A DNA stretch of 64,000 nucleotides, taken from assembly GCF_010998615.1 (NCBI RefSeq), contig NZ_JAAEAH010000037.1, positions 1 to 64,000 of the forward strand. The letters are read 5' to 3'. Source of the stretch: Myxococcus sp. CA023. Lineage in GTDB: Bacteria > Myxococcota > Myxococcia > Myxococcales > Myxococcaceae. Both the position numbers and the translations under genes were made by a program. The notes below the pieces were generated by a model that searched no databases, was not told where the DNA came from, and saw nothing but the letters and a program-made list of their open reading frames with translations. Below, in pieces: positions 17,429-26,751 of this stretch (positions are counted from its first letter, which is position 1; every line of letters begins with the position of its first letter).

Positions 17429-18768
17429 GCACCTATCTGTTGCTGGTGGATGACGACCGGACCTTCGCCTCGCTGGCGGCCTCCGTGCTGCGCCACGAGG
17501 GCTTCCGCGTCACGCTGGCGCATTCACTCCACGACGCGCGTGGGGCCATGTCCCGCGAGGCGCCGGACCTGGTGGTGTTGGACCGGCGCCTGCCGGACGG
17601 GGACGGCATCAACTTCCTGCCGGAGCTGCGCGCCCAGCTTCCGGACACGCCCGTGTTGATGGTGACGGCGCACGGCGACATCGCCAGCGCGGTGGAGGCC
17701 ATCCAGGCGGGCGCGCGCGACTACCTGTCCAAGCCGGTGGAGCTGGATGACCTGGTGCTGCGCGCCCGCCGCGCCGTCGCGGACCTGCAGCTCCAGGAAC
17801 GGCTGCGTCTGGCGGAGAGCGAGCTGGGCGGACGGCGGCGCCTGTCGCGTCCGCACTCGCCGAAGATGCTCGCCGCGCTGCAGATGCTGGAGCGCATCGC
17901 CAAGGCGCCGCGCAGCCCGGTGCTGCTGCTGGGCGAGACGGGCGTGGGCAAGGAGGTGATTGCGCGCCACCTGCACGCGCTGCAAGGCGGGCAGGGTTCG
18001 TTCGTCCACGTCAACTGCGCCGCGCTGCCCGCCACCATGGTGGAAAGTGAACTCTTCGGTCACGAGCGCGGCGCCTTCACCGACGCGCGAACCGCCCGCC
18101 GCGGCCTGGTGGAGGTGGCCGCGGGCGGCGTGCTCTTCCTGGACGAGGTGGGCGAGTTGCCGCTGCAGCTCCAGGCGAAGCTGCTCACCTTCCTGGACAA
18201 GGGCGCCTTCCGCCGCCTGGGCGGCACCGCCGAGCTGAGCAGCAGCGCGCGCGTGGTGACGGCCACCAACCGCGACCTGACCAAGGAGGTGGCCGAGGGC
18301 CGCTTCCGCGAGGACCTCTACTTCCGCCTGAGCGTCTTCCGGGTGGACATTCCGCCGCTGCGCGAGCGCCGCGAGGATCTGTTGCCCCTGGCACAGTCCC
18401 TGGTGGCGGAACTGGGCGCCGAGCTGGGGCGCCGGCCCGTGGGCTTCTCCAGCGCCGCGCGCGCCCGGCTGGAGCGCTACCCGTTCCCCGGCAACGTCCG
18501 TGAGCTGCGCAACGTGCTCGAACGGGCCCTGGTGCTGGAGGCCGGACCCGAACTGGAGCTCGCCTCCCTGGAGCCGCAGGGCACCAGCGGCCCGCCCGAT
18601 GTGGACCCCGACGCGTTCGTCGTCTCCGGGGCTCCGCGCCCCTTGCAGGACGTGGAGCGGTTGTACGTCCGGCACGTCCTCGCCCGCTTGGATGGGCGCC
18701 GGATGGAGGCCGCCCGGGTGCTGGGGCTCTCCTATCCCACCTTCCTCCGCCGGCTTGAGGAGGAGTAG
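17425..18768 (+). CDS. NtrC-family sigma-54-dependent response regulator (GAFTDA variant)
   Basis: The start is the ATG overlapping the kinase stop, giving 447 residues; the longer frame lies inside the kinase gene. It has a receiver domain (LLLVDDDRTF, phospho-acceptor D53 in VLDRRLPDG, K in DYLSKPVEL), then an AAA+ domain with Walker A GETGVGKEV, Walker B FLDEVGELPL and arginine-finger region FREDLYFRLSVFRV. A Fis-type helix-turn-helix follows (MEAARVLGLSYPTFLRRL). The sigma-54 contact loop reads GAFTDA at about 216-221 instead of GAFTGA. A sigma-54 promoter with an upstream inverted repeat lies directly downstream, in front of the SulP/carbonic anhydrase genes, which are the most likely target. 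Confidence 0.92.
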   Translation: MSTYLLLVDDDRTFASLAASVLRHEGFRVTLAHSLHDARGAMSREAPDLVVLDRRLPDGDGINFLPELRAQLPDTPVLMVTAHGDIASAVEAIQAGARDYLSKPVELDDLVLRARRAVADLQLQERLRLAESELGGRRRLSRPHSPKMLAALQMLERIAKAPRSPVLLLGETGVGKEVIARHLHALQGGQGSFVHVNCAALPATMVESELFGHERGAFTDARTARRGLVEVAAGGVLFLDEVGELPLQLQAKLLTFLDKGAFRRLGGTAELSSSARVVTATNRDLTKEVAEGRFREDLYFRLSVFRVDIPPLRERREDLLPLAQSLVAELGAELGRRPVGFSSAARARLERYPFPGNVRELRNVLERALVLEAGPELELASLEPQGTSGPPDVDPDAFVVSGAPRPLQDVERLYVRHVLARLDGRRMEAARVLGLSYPTFLRRLEEE

Positions 18769-18787
18769 GCGAGGGCACTTCAAGATT

Positions 18788-18816
18788 CTTGAGGCCGGCG
18801 GCCTCAAGGATTTTTA
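18788..18816 (+). terminator. Likely intrinsic terminator of the NtrC-type gene
   Basis: CTTGAGGCC (18788-18796) and GGCCTCAAG (18800-18808) form a perfect 9-bp stem with a 3-base loop, followed by GATTTTTA. That is the form of a Rho-independent terminator. A smaller palindrome TCAAG-ATT-CTTGA (18780-18792) overlaps its left arm. An activator-binding role is possible instead. Confidence 0.6.
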
Positions 18817-18838
18817 AGTCTGGATCCGGGACTTAAAA
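18812..18838 (+). promoter_or_regulatory. Inverted repeat, candidate enhancer for the NtrC-type activator
   Basis: TTTTAAGTC (18812-18820) and GACTTAAAA (18830-18838) are perfect 9-bp inverted arms around a 9-base spacer. The centre lies about 75 bases upstream of the sigma-54 -24 element, within the usual distance for an upstream activating sequence. The AT-rich arms stand out in this GC-rich region. Confidence 0.55.
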
Positions 18839-18900
18839 TCGCTTTCATATTCCCAACCGCAATCAATTGGCGTTCCCTCTGAGCCTGACAGAAGGCGGAC

Positions 18901-18914
18901 GGCACGCTCTTTGC
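18901..18914 (+). promoter_or_regulatory. Sigma-54 promoter (-24/-12) of the SulP/carbonic anhydrase genes
   Basis: GGCAC-GCTCT-TTGC has the invariant GG and GC separated by exactly 10 bases, the sigma-54 signature (consensus TGGCAC-N5-TTGCW). Transcription would begin near 18926, giving a leader of about 50 bases before the SulP start codon. It lies directly downstream of a sigma-54 activator gene. Confidence 0.75.
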
Positions 18915-18973
18915 GGAGGGCCTCCACGTGAACCAGCGCACGCGGCAGTCGCGGCGACTTGTGTGGAGGTGTG

Positions 18974-20521
18974 ATGTCGACTTTGAAGAGTCCTGAGGGC
19001 GCTGCTTCCCCCTGGAAGGCGCTGGCCACGGACCTGCCTGCTTCCCTGGTGGTGTTCCTGGTGGCGTTGCCGTTGTGTATGGGTATCGCGCTGGCTTCAG
19101 GCGCGCCCATTGTCAGCGGGCTCATCGCGGGTGTGATTGGCGGCATCGTGGTGGGGCTCTTTGGAGGCGTGCCCCTCCAGGTGAGCGGTCCCGCGGCCGG
19201 CCTCGCGGTCATGGTGTTTGGCTTCATCCAGCAGATGGGCCTGGCAATGACGTGCGCGGCGGTGGCCGTCGCGGGCGTGGTGCAGATGATTCTCGGTGGG
19301 TTGAAGGTGGCGCGCGGCGCGCTGGCCATCTCTCCCGCCGTCATCCACGGGATGATGGCCGGCATCGGCATCCTCATCGTCCTGGGGCAGGTCCACATCG
19401 TGATGGGCGGCGCGCCGCAATCGAGCGCGTGGCAGAACGTGAAGGAGCTGCCGGGACAGATCGCGGACCTTCATGGCGCCGCGACGCTGCTGGGCCTGCT
19501 GACCATCGGCCTGATGGTGGCGTGGCAGTTCGTTCCCGGAAAGTTGAAGAAGGTCCCAGGTCCGCTCGTGGCCGTGGTGGGCGCCACCGCGGTGGCGACC
19601 TTCATGGGCGCCAACGTGGCCCGGGTGGACCTGCCGGAGAACATCTTCTCCAGCATCCAGCTGCCCACCTTCCCCAAGGGCGACTGGGTCACCTTCGGCA
19701 CGGCGGTGCTGTCGCTGGCGCTGGTCGCGAGCGCGGAGTCGCTCTTGAGCGCGGTGGCCACGGACAAGATGCACACGGGCCCCCGTGCGAACCTGGACCG
19801 CGAACTCTTCGGTCAGGGCCTGGCGAACACGATTTCGGGTCTGGCGGGTGGCCTGCCCATCACCGGCGTCATCGTCCGCAGCGCCACCAACATCACCGCT
19901 GGCGCGAAGACGCGGCTGTCAGGCACGCTGCACGGCGTTTGGCTGCTCCTGTTCATCACGTTGCTCGGCTCGGTGGCGGGGCTCGTTCCCCTCACCGTGC
20001 TGGCGGGTCTGCTCGTCTTTGTCGGCGCCAAGCTGGTGAACGTGCACCACATCCGTGAGCTCCAGAAGCGCGGGGAGCTGGCCGTGTACCTGGTGACGGT
20101 GGCCGGCGTGGTGGGCGTCAACCTGCTGGCTGGTATCGGCATGGGCCTGGCGTTCGCGGTGCTGCGCCTGCTGTGGCACCTGGGCAGCGTCAAGGTGGAC
20201 GTGCACCAGCAGGCGCATGCGTCCTATCTGGTGCGAATCTCGGGCGCGCTGACGTTCGTCGGCGTCCCCAAGCTGTCCACCGCCCTGGCGCAGGTTCCGT
20301 CGGGCTCCAAGGTGGAGCTGGACCTGGCCGTGCAGACGCTGGACCACTCCGGGCACGAAGCCCTGGAGAGCTGGTGCGACACGCATCGCAAGACGGGCGG
20401 CTCGGTGTTCGCCGAGTCGCTCGAAGACGTCTGGAGCCGCAAGGGCACGGTGAAGCCGAGCAGCCCCGTGGTCGTTGACGGTCCCAATCACAACTCGCTT
20501 GTCTCTGGAGGTGCGCAGTGA
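18974..20521 (+). CDS. SulP family anion (probable bicarbonate) transporter
   Basis: The start is the ATG preceded by GGAGG at 18965; 515 residues. The N-terminal half shows the SulP membrane core (LPASLVVFLVALPLCMGIAL, GGVPLQVSGPAAGLAVMVF, ISPAVIHGMMAGIGILIVLG, NTISGLAGGLPITGVIVRS), with 10 or more hydrophobic segments. The last 90 residues look like a STAS-type domain (ALTFVGVPKLSTALAQVPSG). The next gene is a beta-carbonic anhydrase overlapping by GTGA. SulP proteins paired with carbonic anhydrases are widely thought to carry bicarbonate, so that is the most likely substrate, though sulfate or another anion is possible. It should be driven by the sigma-54 promoter at 18901. Confidence 0.9.
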   Translation: MSTLKSPEGAASPWKALATDLPASLVVFLVALPLCMGIALASGAPIVSGLIAGVIGGIVVGLFGGVPLQVSGPAAGLAVMVFGFIQQMGLAMTCAAVAVAGVVQMILGGLKVARGALAISPAVIHGMMAGIGILIVLGQVHIVMGGAPQSSAWQNVKELPGQIADLHGAATLLGLLTIGLMVAWQFVPGKLKKVPGPLVAVVGATAVATFMGANVARVDLPENIFSSIQLPTFPKGDWVTFGTAVLSLALVASAESLLSAVATDKMHTGPRANLDRELFGQGLANTISGLAGGLPITGVIVRSATNITAGAKTRLSGTLHGVWLLLFITLLGSVAGLVPLTVLAGLLVFVGAKLVNVHHIRELQKRGELAVYLVTVAGVVGVNLLAGIGMGLAFAVLRLLWHLGSVKVDVHQQAHASYLVRISGALTFVGVPKLSTALAQVPSGSKVELDLAVQTLDHSGHEALESWCDTHRKTGGSVFAESLEDVWSRKGTVKPSSPVVVDGPNHNSLVSGGAQ

Positions 20522-21258
20522 GGAAGCTCATTCGCGGTCTGTTGGACTTTCAGCTCAATGCCCGTTCCAGCTACCGGGAGAAGTTCGCGTTGCTGGCACA
20601 GGGGCAGAATCCGGATTGCCTCTTCATCGCCTGCGCGGACAGCCGCGTGGTGCCCAACCTGCTCGTGTCCACGGACCCGGGCGCCTTGTTCGTGGTCCGC
20701 AACGTCGGCAACATGGTGGCGCCGTCGGATTCGAAGGGGCAGTCCACGGGCGACCAGTCCGAGGCGGCCGCGCTGGAGTTCTCGCTCCGCAACCTGCCGG
20801 TGGAGGACATCGTCGTGTGCGGCCACTCGAACTGCGGCGCGATGAAGGCCGTCCTCGCTGGCGGCGTGGGTCCTGAGAACCCGAACCTCAAGGGCTGGCT
20901 CGAGCACGGCAAGGCCGCGCTCCAGCGGATGGATGCGAACCCGACGCTGGGTGAGGGCCGGTCGGATTACGATCGCCTGTCCCAGAACAACGTGCTGCTG
21001 CAGATGGAGCACATCTCCACCTATCCGTGTGTGAAGGAGCGTCTCGACGCGGGCACCCTGCGGCTGCACGGCTGGTGGTTCGACATCGCCACCGCGCAGG
21101 TCCACGCCTGGCGCCCATTGCTGGGCCGCTTCATCCCCATGGACGAACTGGTGGGCGAAGCCCTGCTGCGCGAGCTGGGCACGGACACCCACGCCCCCGG
21201 CGCGCTCGCCAACAGCAACGGTGCTCAGCGCATATCGGTGGTGGCCAGCGCGCAGTAG
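20518..21258 (+). CDS. Beta-class carbonic anhydrase
   Basis: Interconverts CO2 and bicarbonate in the cytoplasm. The 246-residue protein has the beta-class zinc ligands: C39 and D41 in CADSRVVPN (with R43 as the Asp partner), and H103 and C106 in CGHSNCGAM. FVVRNVGNMV lies between them, as in the family. The GTG start overlaps the stop of the SulP gene as GTGA, implying coupled translation and a shared function in bicarbonate uptake or pH balance. A hairpin follows the gene. Confidence 0.95.
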   Translation: MRKLIRGLLDFQLNARSSYREKFALLAQGQNPDCLFIACADSRVVPNLLVSTDPGALFVVRNVGNMVAPSDSKGQSTGDQSEAAALEFSLRNLPVEDIVVCGHSNCGAMKAVLAGGVGPENPNLKGWLEHGKAALQRMDANPTLGEGRSDYDRLSQNNVLLQMEHISTYPCVKERLDAGTLRLHGWWFDIATAQVHAWRPLLGRFIPMDELVGEALLRELGTDTHAPGALANSNGAQRISVVASAQ

Positions 21259-21275
21259 CCCGGTGGAAGCAGGCA

Positions 21276-21312
21276 ACCAGGGGAGCGGCTCGAATCGAGC
21301 CATTCTCCTGGT
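21276..21312 (+). terminator. Hairpin after the carbonic anhydrase gene
   Basis: The outer arms ACCAGGGGAG and CTCCTGGT pair around an inner stem GGCTCGA/TCGAGCC. No long T tract follows. It probably ends or attenuates the SulP/carbonic anhydrase transcript before the TauE gene. Confidence 0.5.
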
Positions 21313-21354
21313 GGCCAAAGGCCGGTGAGGGGGAGAGGATGGGGCGCAGCTTCG

Positions 21355-22197
21355 ATGACTCCCTTCCTCTTCATGCTCGTCGTCCTGGGGTTTTCCGTGG
21401 GTGCGGGACTGTTGGGTTCGCTGCTGGGTATCGGCGGCGGGCTCATCCTGATTCCCGTGCTCACGTTGCTCCTGAAAGTGGACATCCAGTACGCGGTGGG
21501 GGCGTCCATCGTCTCCGTCATCGCCACGTCCAGCGGCGCGGCGGCGGCCTACGTGCGCGACCGGATGGCCAACACCCGCGTGGCCATGTTCCTGGAGCTG
21601 GCGACCACCGCGGGCGCGCTCAGCGGCGCGTTCATGTCCGGGCTGGTGGGTGGGCGCGGCGTGTACCTCGTCTTTGGCGGCGTCATGGCGTGGTCGGCGC
21701 TGGTGATGCTGCGGCGGATGCGGGCGAGCGCCGAGGCGCCGGTGCCCGCGGACGCGCTGGCGGACCGGCTGGCGCTGCACGGCAGCTACTGGGATGAGTC
21801 GCAGAGCCGTGAGGTGTCCTACCGCGTCACGCGGCCGCTGGCGGGACTGGGGCTGATGTACGTGGCGGGCACGGTGAGCGGCATGCTGGGCATCGGCTCG
21901 GGCGCGCTCAAGGTGCCGGCCATGGACCTGGCCATGCGGCTGCCGCTGAAGGTGTCCACGGCCACCAGCAACTTCATGATTGGCGTGACGGCGGCGGCCA
22001 GCGCGGGCGTCTACTTCGCGCGCGGCAACATCGACCCGTTCATCGCGGGGCCGGTGTGCGTGGGCGTCACGCTGGGCGCGTGGCTGGGTTCGCGCCACCT
22101 GATGGCCCGGGTGAACAGCACGTGGCTGCGCGCGCTCTTCGTGGGCGTGCTGCTGTGGGTGGCCTTCGAGATGCTGCGCAAGGGGTGGGCGCCATGA
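21355..22197 (+). CDS. TauE/SafE family membrane permease
   Basis: The start is the ATG at MTPFLFMLVVLGFS, preceded by GGGGAGAGGATGGGG; 280 residues. It has about eight hydrophobic segments and two family half-repeats, LLGSLLGIGGGLILIPVLT near the N-terminus and MLGIGSGALKVPAMDLAM in the second half. A central soluble stretch (about 125-155) separates them. The family exports sulfite, sulfoacetate or related organic anions across the inner membrane. It overlaps the next gene by ATGA. The substrate cannot be read from the sequence, and the preceding SulP gene is only a weak hint of sulfur chemistry. Confidence 0.88.
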   Translation: MTPFLFMLVVLGFSVGAGLLGSLLGIGGGLILIPVLTLLLKVDIQYAVGASIVSVIATSSGAAAAYVRDRMANTRVAMFLELATTAGALSGAFMSGLVGGRGVYLVFGGVMAWSALVMLRRMRASAEAPVPADALADRLALHGSYWDESQSREVSYRVTRPLAGLGLMYVAGTVSGMLGIGSGALKVPAMDLAMRLPLKVSTATSNFMIGVTAAASAGVYFARGNIDPFIAGPVCVGVTLGAWLGSRHLMARVNSTWLRALFVGVLLWVAFEMLRKGWAP

Positions 22198-22646
22198 GCG
22201 AGGCACCGAAGCCGGAGCCGCGCAGCCCTGAGGCCGCCACCGCGGCGGTGCAGGACGGCGAGGACGCTTCGCTGCTCCATCCGGAGCTGCTCATCAGTGA
22301 CTTGCTGCGGTACGGCGTGGCCGCCAGCCTGGCGTTGGTGACGCTGGGCACCGTGGTGACCTTCTTCCGCCACCCGGACTACCTCGTCTCGTCCGAGGCG
22401 TTGCAGCGCCTCACCTCGCCGCACCCGGTGCCGCACACGCTGGGGGACGTCGTGGCGGGGGCGCTGGCCGCCCGGGGCCAGGCGTTCGTCATGGCGGGAC
22501 TGCTGGTGATGATGGCCGTGCCGGTGATGCGGGTGGCCCTGTCGCTGCTCATCTTCCGCCAGCAGAAGGACCGGCTCTACGTGGGAATCACCGCCACGGT
22601 GCTGGCCATGCTCGTCCTGTCCTTCCTGCTGGGCGCGGCGCACTGA
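22194..22646 (+). CDS. DUF1634 membrane protein
   Basis: A 150-residue protein starting at the ATG that overlaps the TauE stop; the longer frame lies inside that gene. Three membrane helices are visible (about 41-60, 96-118 and 129-147). The pattern SDLLRYGVAASLALVTLGTVV, then GQAFVMAGLLVMMAVPVMRVALSL, matches DUF1634. This family is often encoded next to TauE-type permeases and is probably an accessory subunit, though its role is unknown. Confidence 0.85.
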   Translation: MSEAPKPEPRSPEAATAAVQDGEDASLLHPELLISDLLRYGVAASLALVTLGTVVTFFRHPDYLVSSEALQRLTSPHPVPHTLGDVVAGALAARGQAFVMAGLLVMMAVPVMRVALSLLIFRQQKDRLYVGITATVLAMLVLSFLLGAAH

Positions 22647-22652
22647 GGCGCG

Positions 22653-23147
22653 TCAGCGCAGGTCGCCGGGGCGCTTCACGGGCTTGCCCGGCGTGGCCCA
22701 CCACGCGAGCGTGAAGCCGCCGTTCTTCAGGGGGTGGAGCGCCAGCGCCGCGCCCTTGCGCAGCTTGTCCGGCAGCTCATGCTCCAGGGCGCGAATGGCC
22801 GCGCGCTCCAGCGAGGGGTTGTGGCCCACCAGGGCCCAGCCCGCGCCGCGCTCGCGGCCCAGGTCGATGATGCGCTTGTGCGCGCCGCGCTGGGGCAGCA
22901 GGGCGGGGTGGACCTCCACGCCGGACACGCCGAAGGCCTCGGCGAGCAGCTCCGCCGTCTGGACGGCGCGCACCAGCGGACTGGTGATGATGCCGCGCAG
23001 AGGCGTGAGGCGTGCCAGCTTGCGTGCGTGGTGGCGGAAGGCCGCGCGGCCTTCCGGGGTGAGGGCGCGCGCCTCATCGCCCAGGACGTGAGAGTCCTCC
23101 GCGACGGCGTGGCGGATGAACAGCAGCGGCAGCTCGCGTGCAGACAT
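22653..23147 (-). CDS. sixA: SixA-type phosphohistidine phosphatase
   Basis: A 164-residue histidine phosphatase. LLFIRHAVAEDS contains the catalytic RHA motif, ITSPLVRAVQTAELLA the second substrate-binding Arg and VGHNPSLE the second catalytic His. Short length with no extra domain is typical of SixA, which removes phosphate from phospho-histidine in phosphotransfer (HPt) domains. It is convergent with the DUF1634 gene seven bases away. Its partner here is unknown; several histidine kinases are encoded nearby. Confidence 0.88.
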   Translation of the reverse strand: MSARELPLLFIRHAVAEDSHVLGDEARALTPEGRAAFRHHARKLARLTPLRGIITSPLVRAVQTAELLAEAFGVSGVEVHPALLPQRGAHKRIIDLGRERGAGWALVGHNPSLERAAIRALEHELPDKLRKGAALALHPLKNGGFTLAWWATPGKPVKRPGDLR

Positions 23148-23206
23148 GGTGAGCGCCGTGAATCACTCCGGACGTCCCCGCGCAAGCAACGGACTGGCGA
23201 CAACGT

Positions 23207-24151
23207 CTACCCTTCAAAATCGTTGAGCGCGTCCACGGGAAGCGGCGCCGCGCCCGTCACGGTTCCGTCCAGGTCCGTGGGCAACGAGGCGGGGTCGACC
23301 TCCGGGGAGGGACGACTGTCCATGGGCGTGGCTGCGGCGCGCGAGGCGGCCCCTGGCGGCGGGCGGAGCACCGGGCCCGGCGGTGGCAGGCCGGAGTGGC
23401 GCCGCGCGGCCTCCATCAGCGCGTTGTGGTGGCGGTAGCGCGCCTCCACCAGCTTGTGGACCAGGAGCGGTCCGCCGGGGACGCGGCGCGCGGTGAGGGC
23501 CTGGGTGGCCTTGCGCACCGGGTAGCGCACCCGGCGAATCTGCACCCGCCAACCCTTGGGCGTGAAGGTGAAGACGCCGTAGGCGGGGCGCAGGTCTCCG
23601 TCCCGGGGGATGCCCGCGCTGGCCACGTCCGCGATGAGCATGCGACCCACGCGGCGGCGGTAGGGGAAGTGCAGGTGCCCGAAGGCGCAGGCCGCCGCGT
23701 CCAGGTGGCTGAAGAAGCGGCGCACCGCGACGTCATCCAGCGTGGGGTCCAGCGACTCCTCGAGGTTGCGCGGGTTGGCGTGGCAGACGAAGAGGTCCTG
23801 TCCCTTGCGCGGCGTGTAGCGCACGGAGAAGGGCAGGGCGCCCAGCTTCTCCAGCAGCGCGCCGCCCAGCTGGTCCCGCGTCCAGCGCAGCAGCTCCGTC
23901 TTCCAGTGATCCTTCTCCCGGTAGGCGCCGCCCAGGTAGTTGCCCGCCAGGTAGCAGTCGGTGTTGCCCATCAGGACGGAGTCACACCGGTCGAAGAGCA
24001 GGTCCACCGTCTCCCGGGGATGGGCGCCACGCAGCGCCAGGTCTCCGGCCGCGACGATGTAGTCGGGCGCGACAGAGCGGGCGATGTCCTCGAGGACGGC
24101 CTCGCAGGCAGGAAGATTGCCGTGGATGTCCGCGAGGATGGCGACCCGCAT
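23207..24151 (-). CDS. Calcineurin-type metallophosphoesterase
   Basis: The ATG at MRVAILADIHGNL has GGAG five bases upstream and gives 314 residues; a GTG two codons earlier is also possible. The metal-binding motifs run in order: ADIHGN, GDLALRG, GNTDCY, CHANPRN and FGHLHFP. After about residue 240 the chain becomes Pro/Ala-rich and probably disordered. The fold is the YfcE/MJ0936-like phosphodiesterase group; the substrate is unknown. The gene lies six bases after the histidine kinase at 24164 on the same strand and is probably co-transcribed with the two-component pair. Confidence 0.85.
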   Translation of the reverse strand: MRVAILADIHGNLPACEAVLEDIARSVAPDYIVAAGDLALRGAHPRETVDLLFDRCDSVLMGNTDCYLAGNYLGGAYREKDHWKTELLRWTRDQLGGALLEKLGALPFSVRYTPRKGQDLFVCHANPRNLEESLDPTLDDVAVRRFFSHLDAAACAFGHLHFPYRRRVGRMLIADVASAGIPRDGDLRPAYGVFTFTPKGWRVQIRRVRYPVRKATQALTARRVPGGPLLVHKLVEARYRHHNALMEAARRHSGLPPPGPVLRPPPGAASRAAATPMDSRPSPEVDPASLPTDLDGTVTGAAPLPVDALNDFEG

Positions 24152-24163
24152 GGTCACTCCATC

Positions 24164-25528
<1,365 letters not shown>

Positions 25529-25541
25529 GGGTGGGGCGGCC

Positions 25542-26222
25542 TCACGGAGGGCTGAGCTTGTAGCCCACGCCGCGCACCGTCTCGATGATGTCCCCGGCGG
25601 GGCCCAGCTTCTCGCGCAGCCGCTTGATGTGCGTGTCCACGGTGCGGGTGTGAATCTCCGCCTGGATGCCCCAGACGTCCGACAGCAGCACCTCGCGCGT
25701 CTGCACCCGGTCCGAGCGCTCCAGCAGCGTGCGCAGCAGGCGGAACTCCAGCGCGGTGAGGAGCACTTCCTCGCCCTTCACGCGCACCTGGTGGCGGGTG
25801 GTGTCCAGGCTGATGTCGCCGGAGGCGAGCACCGCGGAGGGCCCGTCCTCCGCGTCCGCGCGGCGCAGCACGGCCTTGACGCGCAGGAGGAGCTCGCGGA
25901 CGGAGAAGGGCTTCACCACGTAGTCGTCCGCGCCCAGCTCCAGGCCCTGCACCCGGTCGGACTCCTGGCCCTTCGCGCTGACGATGATGACGGACGCCTT
26001 GCGCAGCTCGGTGTCCGCCTTGAGCATGCGCAGCACCTCGCTGCCCGCCACGTCCGGCAGCATCAGGTCCAGCAGCACCAGGTCTGGCGGATGCGCGCGC
26101 GCCTTGGCGAGCCCGCTCGCGCCGGTGTTGGCCGTCTCCGTTTCGAAGCCCGCCGCCCGCAGGTTGTAGTCGACGAGGCCCGCCAGGTCCTGCTCGTCCT
26201 CGATAATCAGGATGCGCGACAT
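25542..26222 (-). CDS. PhoB/OmpR-type response regulator, partner of the adjacent kinase
   Basis: The start is the ATG (MSRILIIEDEQDL) behind GAGAGGG, giving 226 residues. The receiver has LVLLDLMLPDVAG and DYVVKPFS. The winged helix has LLTALEFRLLRTLLER, TREVLLSDVWG and TVDTHIKRLREKLG, ending VRGVGYKLSPP. It closely resembles the PhoB-type gene at 14894, including the recognition helix region, so the two may share binding sites. Unlike that one, it has its own kinase directly downstream. Confidence 0.92.
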   Translation of the reverse strand: MSRILIIEDEQDLAGLVDYNLRAAGFETETANTGASGLAKARAHPPDLVLLDLMLPDVAGSEVLRMLKADTELRKASVIIVSAKGQESDRVQGLELGADDYVVKPFSVRELLLRVKAVLRRADAEDGPSAVLASGDISLDTTRHQVRVKGEEVLLTALEFRLLRTLLERSDRVQTREVLLSDVWGIQAEIHTRTVDTHIKRLREKLGPAGDIIETVRGVGYKLSPP

Positions 26223-26247
26223 GAAGCCCTCTCGAGTCCCTCCGCGC

Positions 26248-26751
26248 TCAGGGCGCGATGGACGGATTGCAATCTCCACCGGTCAGCGTCAGAGGCGCGG
26301 CAATCACCGGGGCGTTGTCGCCCGCGTTGACCTCACGGAGGTAGTTGCACGAACTCCCCAGGAAGCCGGGCGGGGTCCCCGTGGTGATCGCCTCGATGAC
26401 GAGCGCGTAGTCTCGGCCCACCGGCACGTCCACCGCCAGCTCCAGGCTTCCTCCCGACTGGAGGGTCGCCAGGTCCACTGGGAAGCGGAGGGCCCTGCCC
26501 TCGCGTCCCTGGGTGTCCTTCAGCACCACCAGGTCGTCACGCCGCACCTGGGTGCCCAGGCACGTGCGCTGAATCTCGGTGCAGCTGCGGCTGGAGCCCC
26601 GCGACACCACGGCCACCTGCAGGGCCTGGACGTCGTTGGCCACCGCGCGCTCCATCGTCAGGGCGAGCGGAAAGCGGCCCGCGGGCTCGGCGTCAGGGCC
26701 GCACGCGCCAAGGCCGAGCAGCAACAGCGGGGACAGGAGGCGCAGGCTCAT
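26248..26751 (-). CDS. Lipoprotein of unknown function
   Basis: A 167-residue protein with a clear lipoprotein signal (MSLRLLSPLLLLGLGAC-G). The mature part has paired Cys (SCTEIQRTC, GSSC, GGDC) that could form two disulfides. I do not recognise the family. Its ATG overlaps the stop of the TPR-type gene at 26748, so the two are translated together and probably act together in the envelope. It ends 25 bases before the regulator start at 26222 and may be in one transcript with the two-component genes. Confidence 0.75.
   Translation of the reverse strand: MSLRLLSPLLLLGLGACGPDAEPAGRFPLALTMERAVANDVQALQVAVVSRGSSRSCTEIQRTCLGTQVRRDDLVVLKDTQGREGRALRFPVDLATLQSGGSLELAVDVPVGRDYALVIEAITTGTPPGFLGSSCNYLREVNAGDNAPVIAAPLTLTGGDCNPSIAP

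Noticed and set aside
18788-18808. GC-rich palindrome as a second activator site
   Set aside because: It is directly followed by GATTTTTA and lies right after the NtrC-type gene, so an intrinsic terminator is the better reading.
21313-21326. GGCCAAAGGCCGG as a possible fourth tRNA-Arg fragment
   Set aside because: Only about 11 bases match and they are part of a short palindrome; no neighbouring tRNA or terminator sequence is kept.
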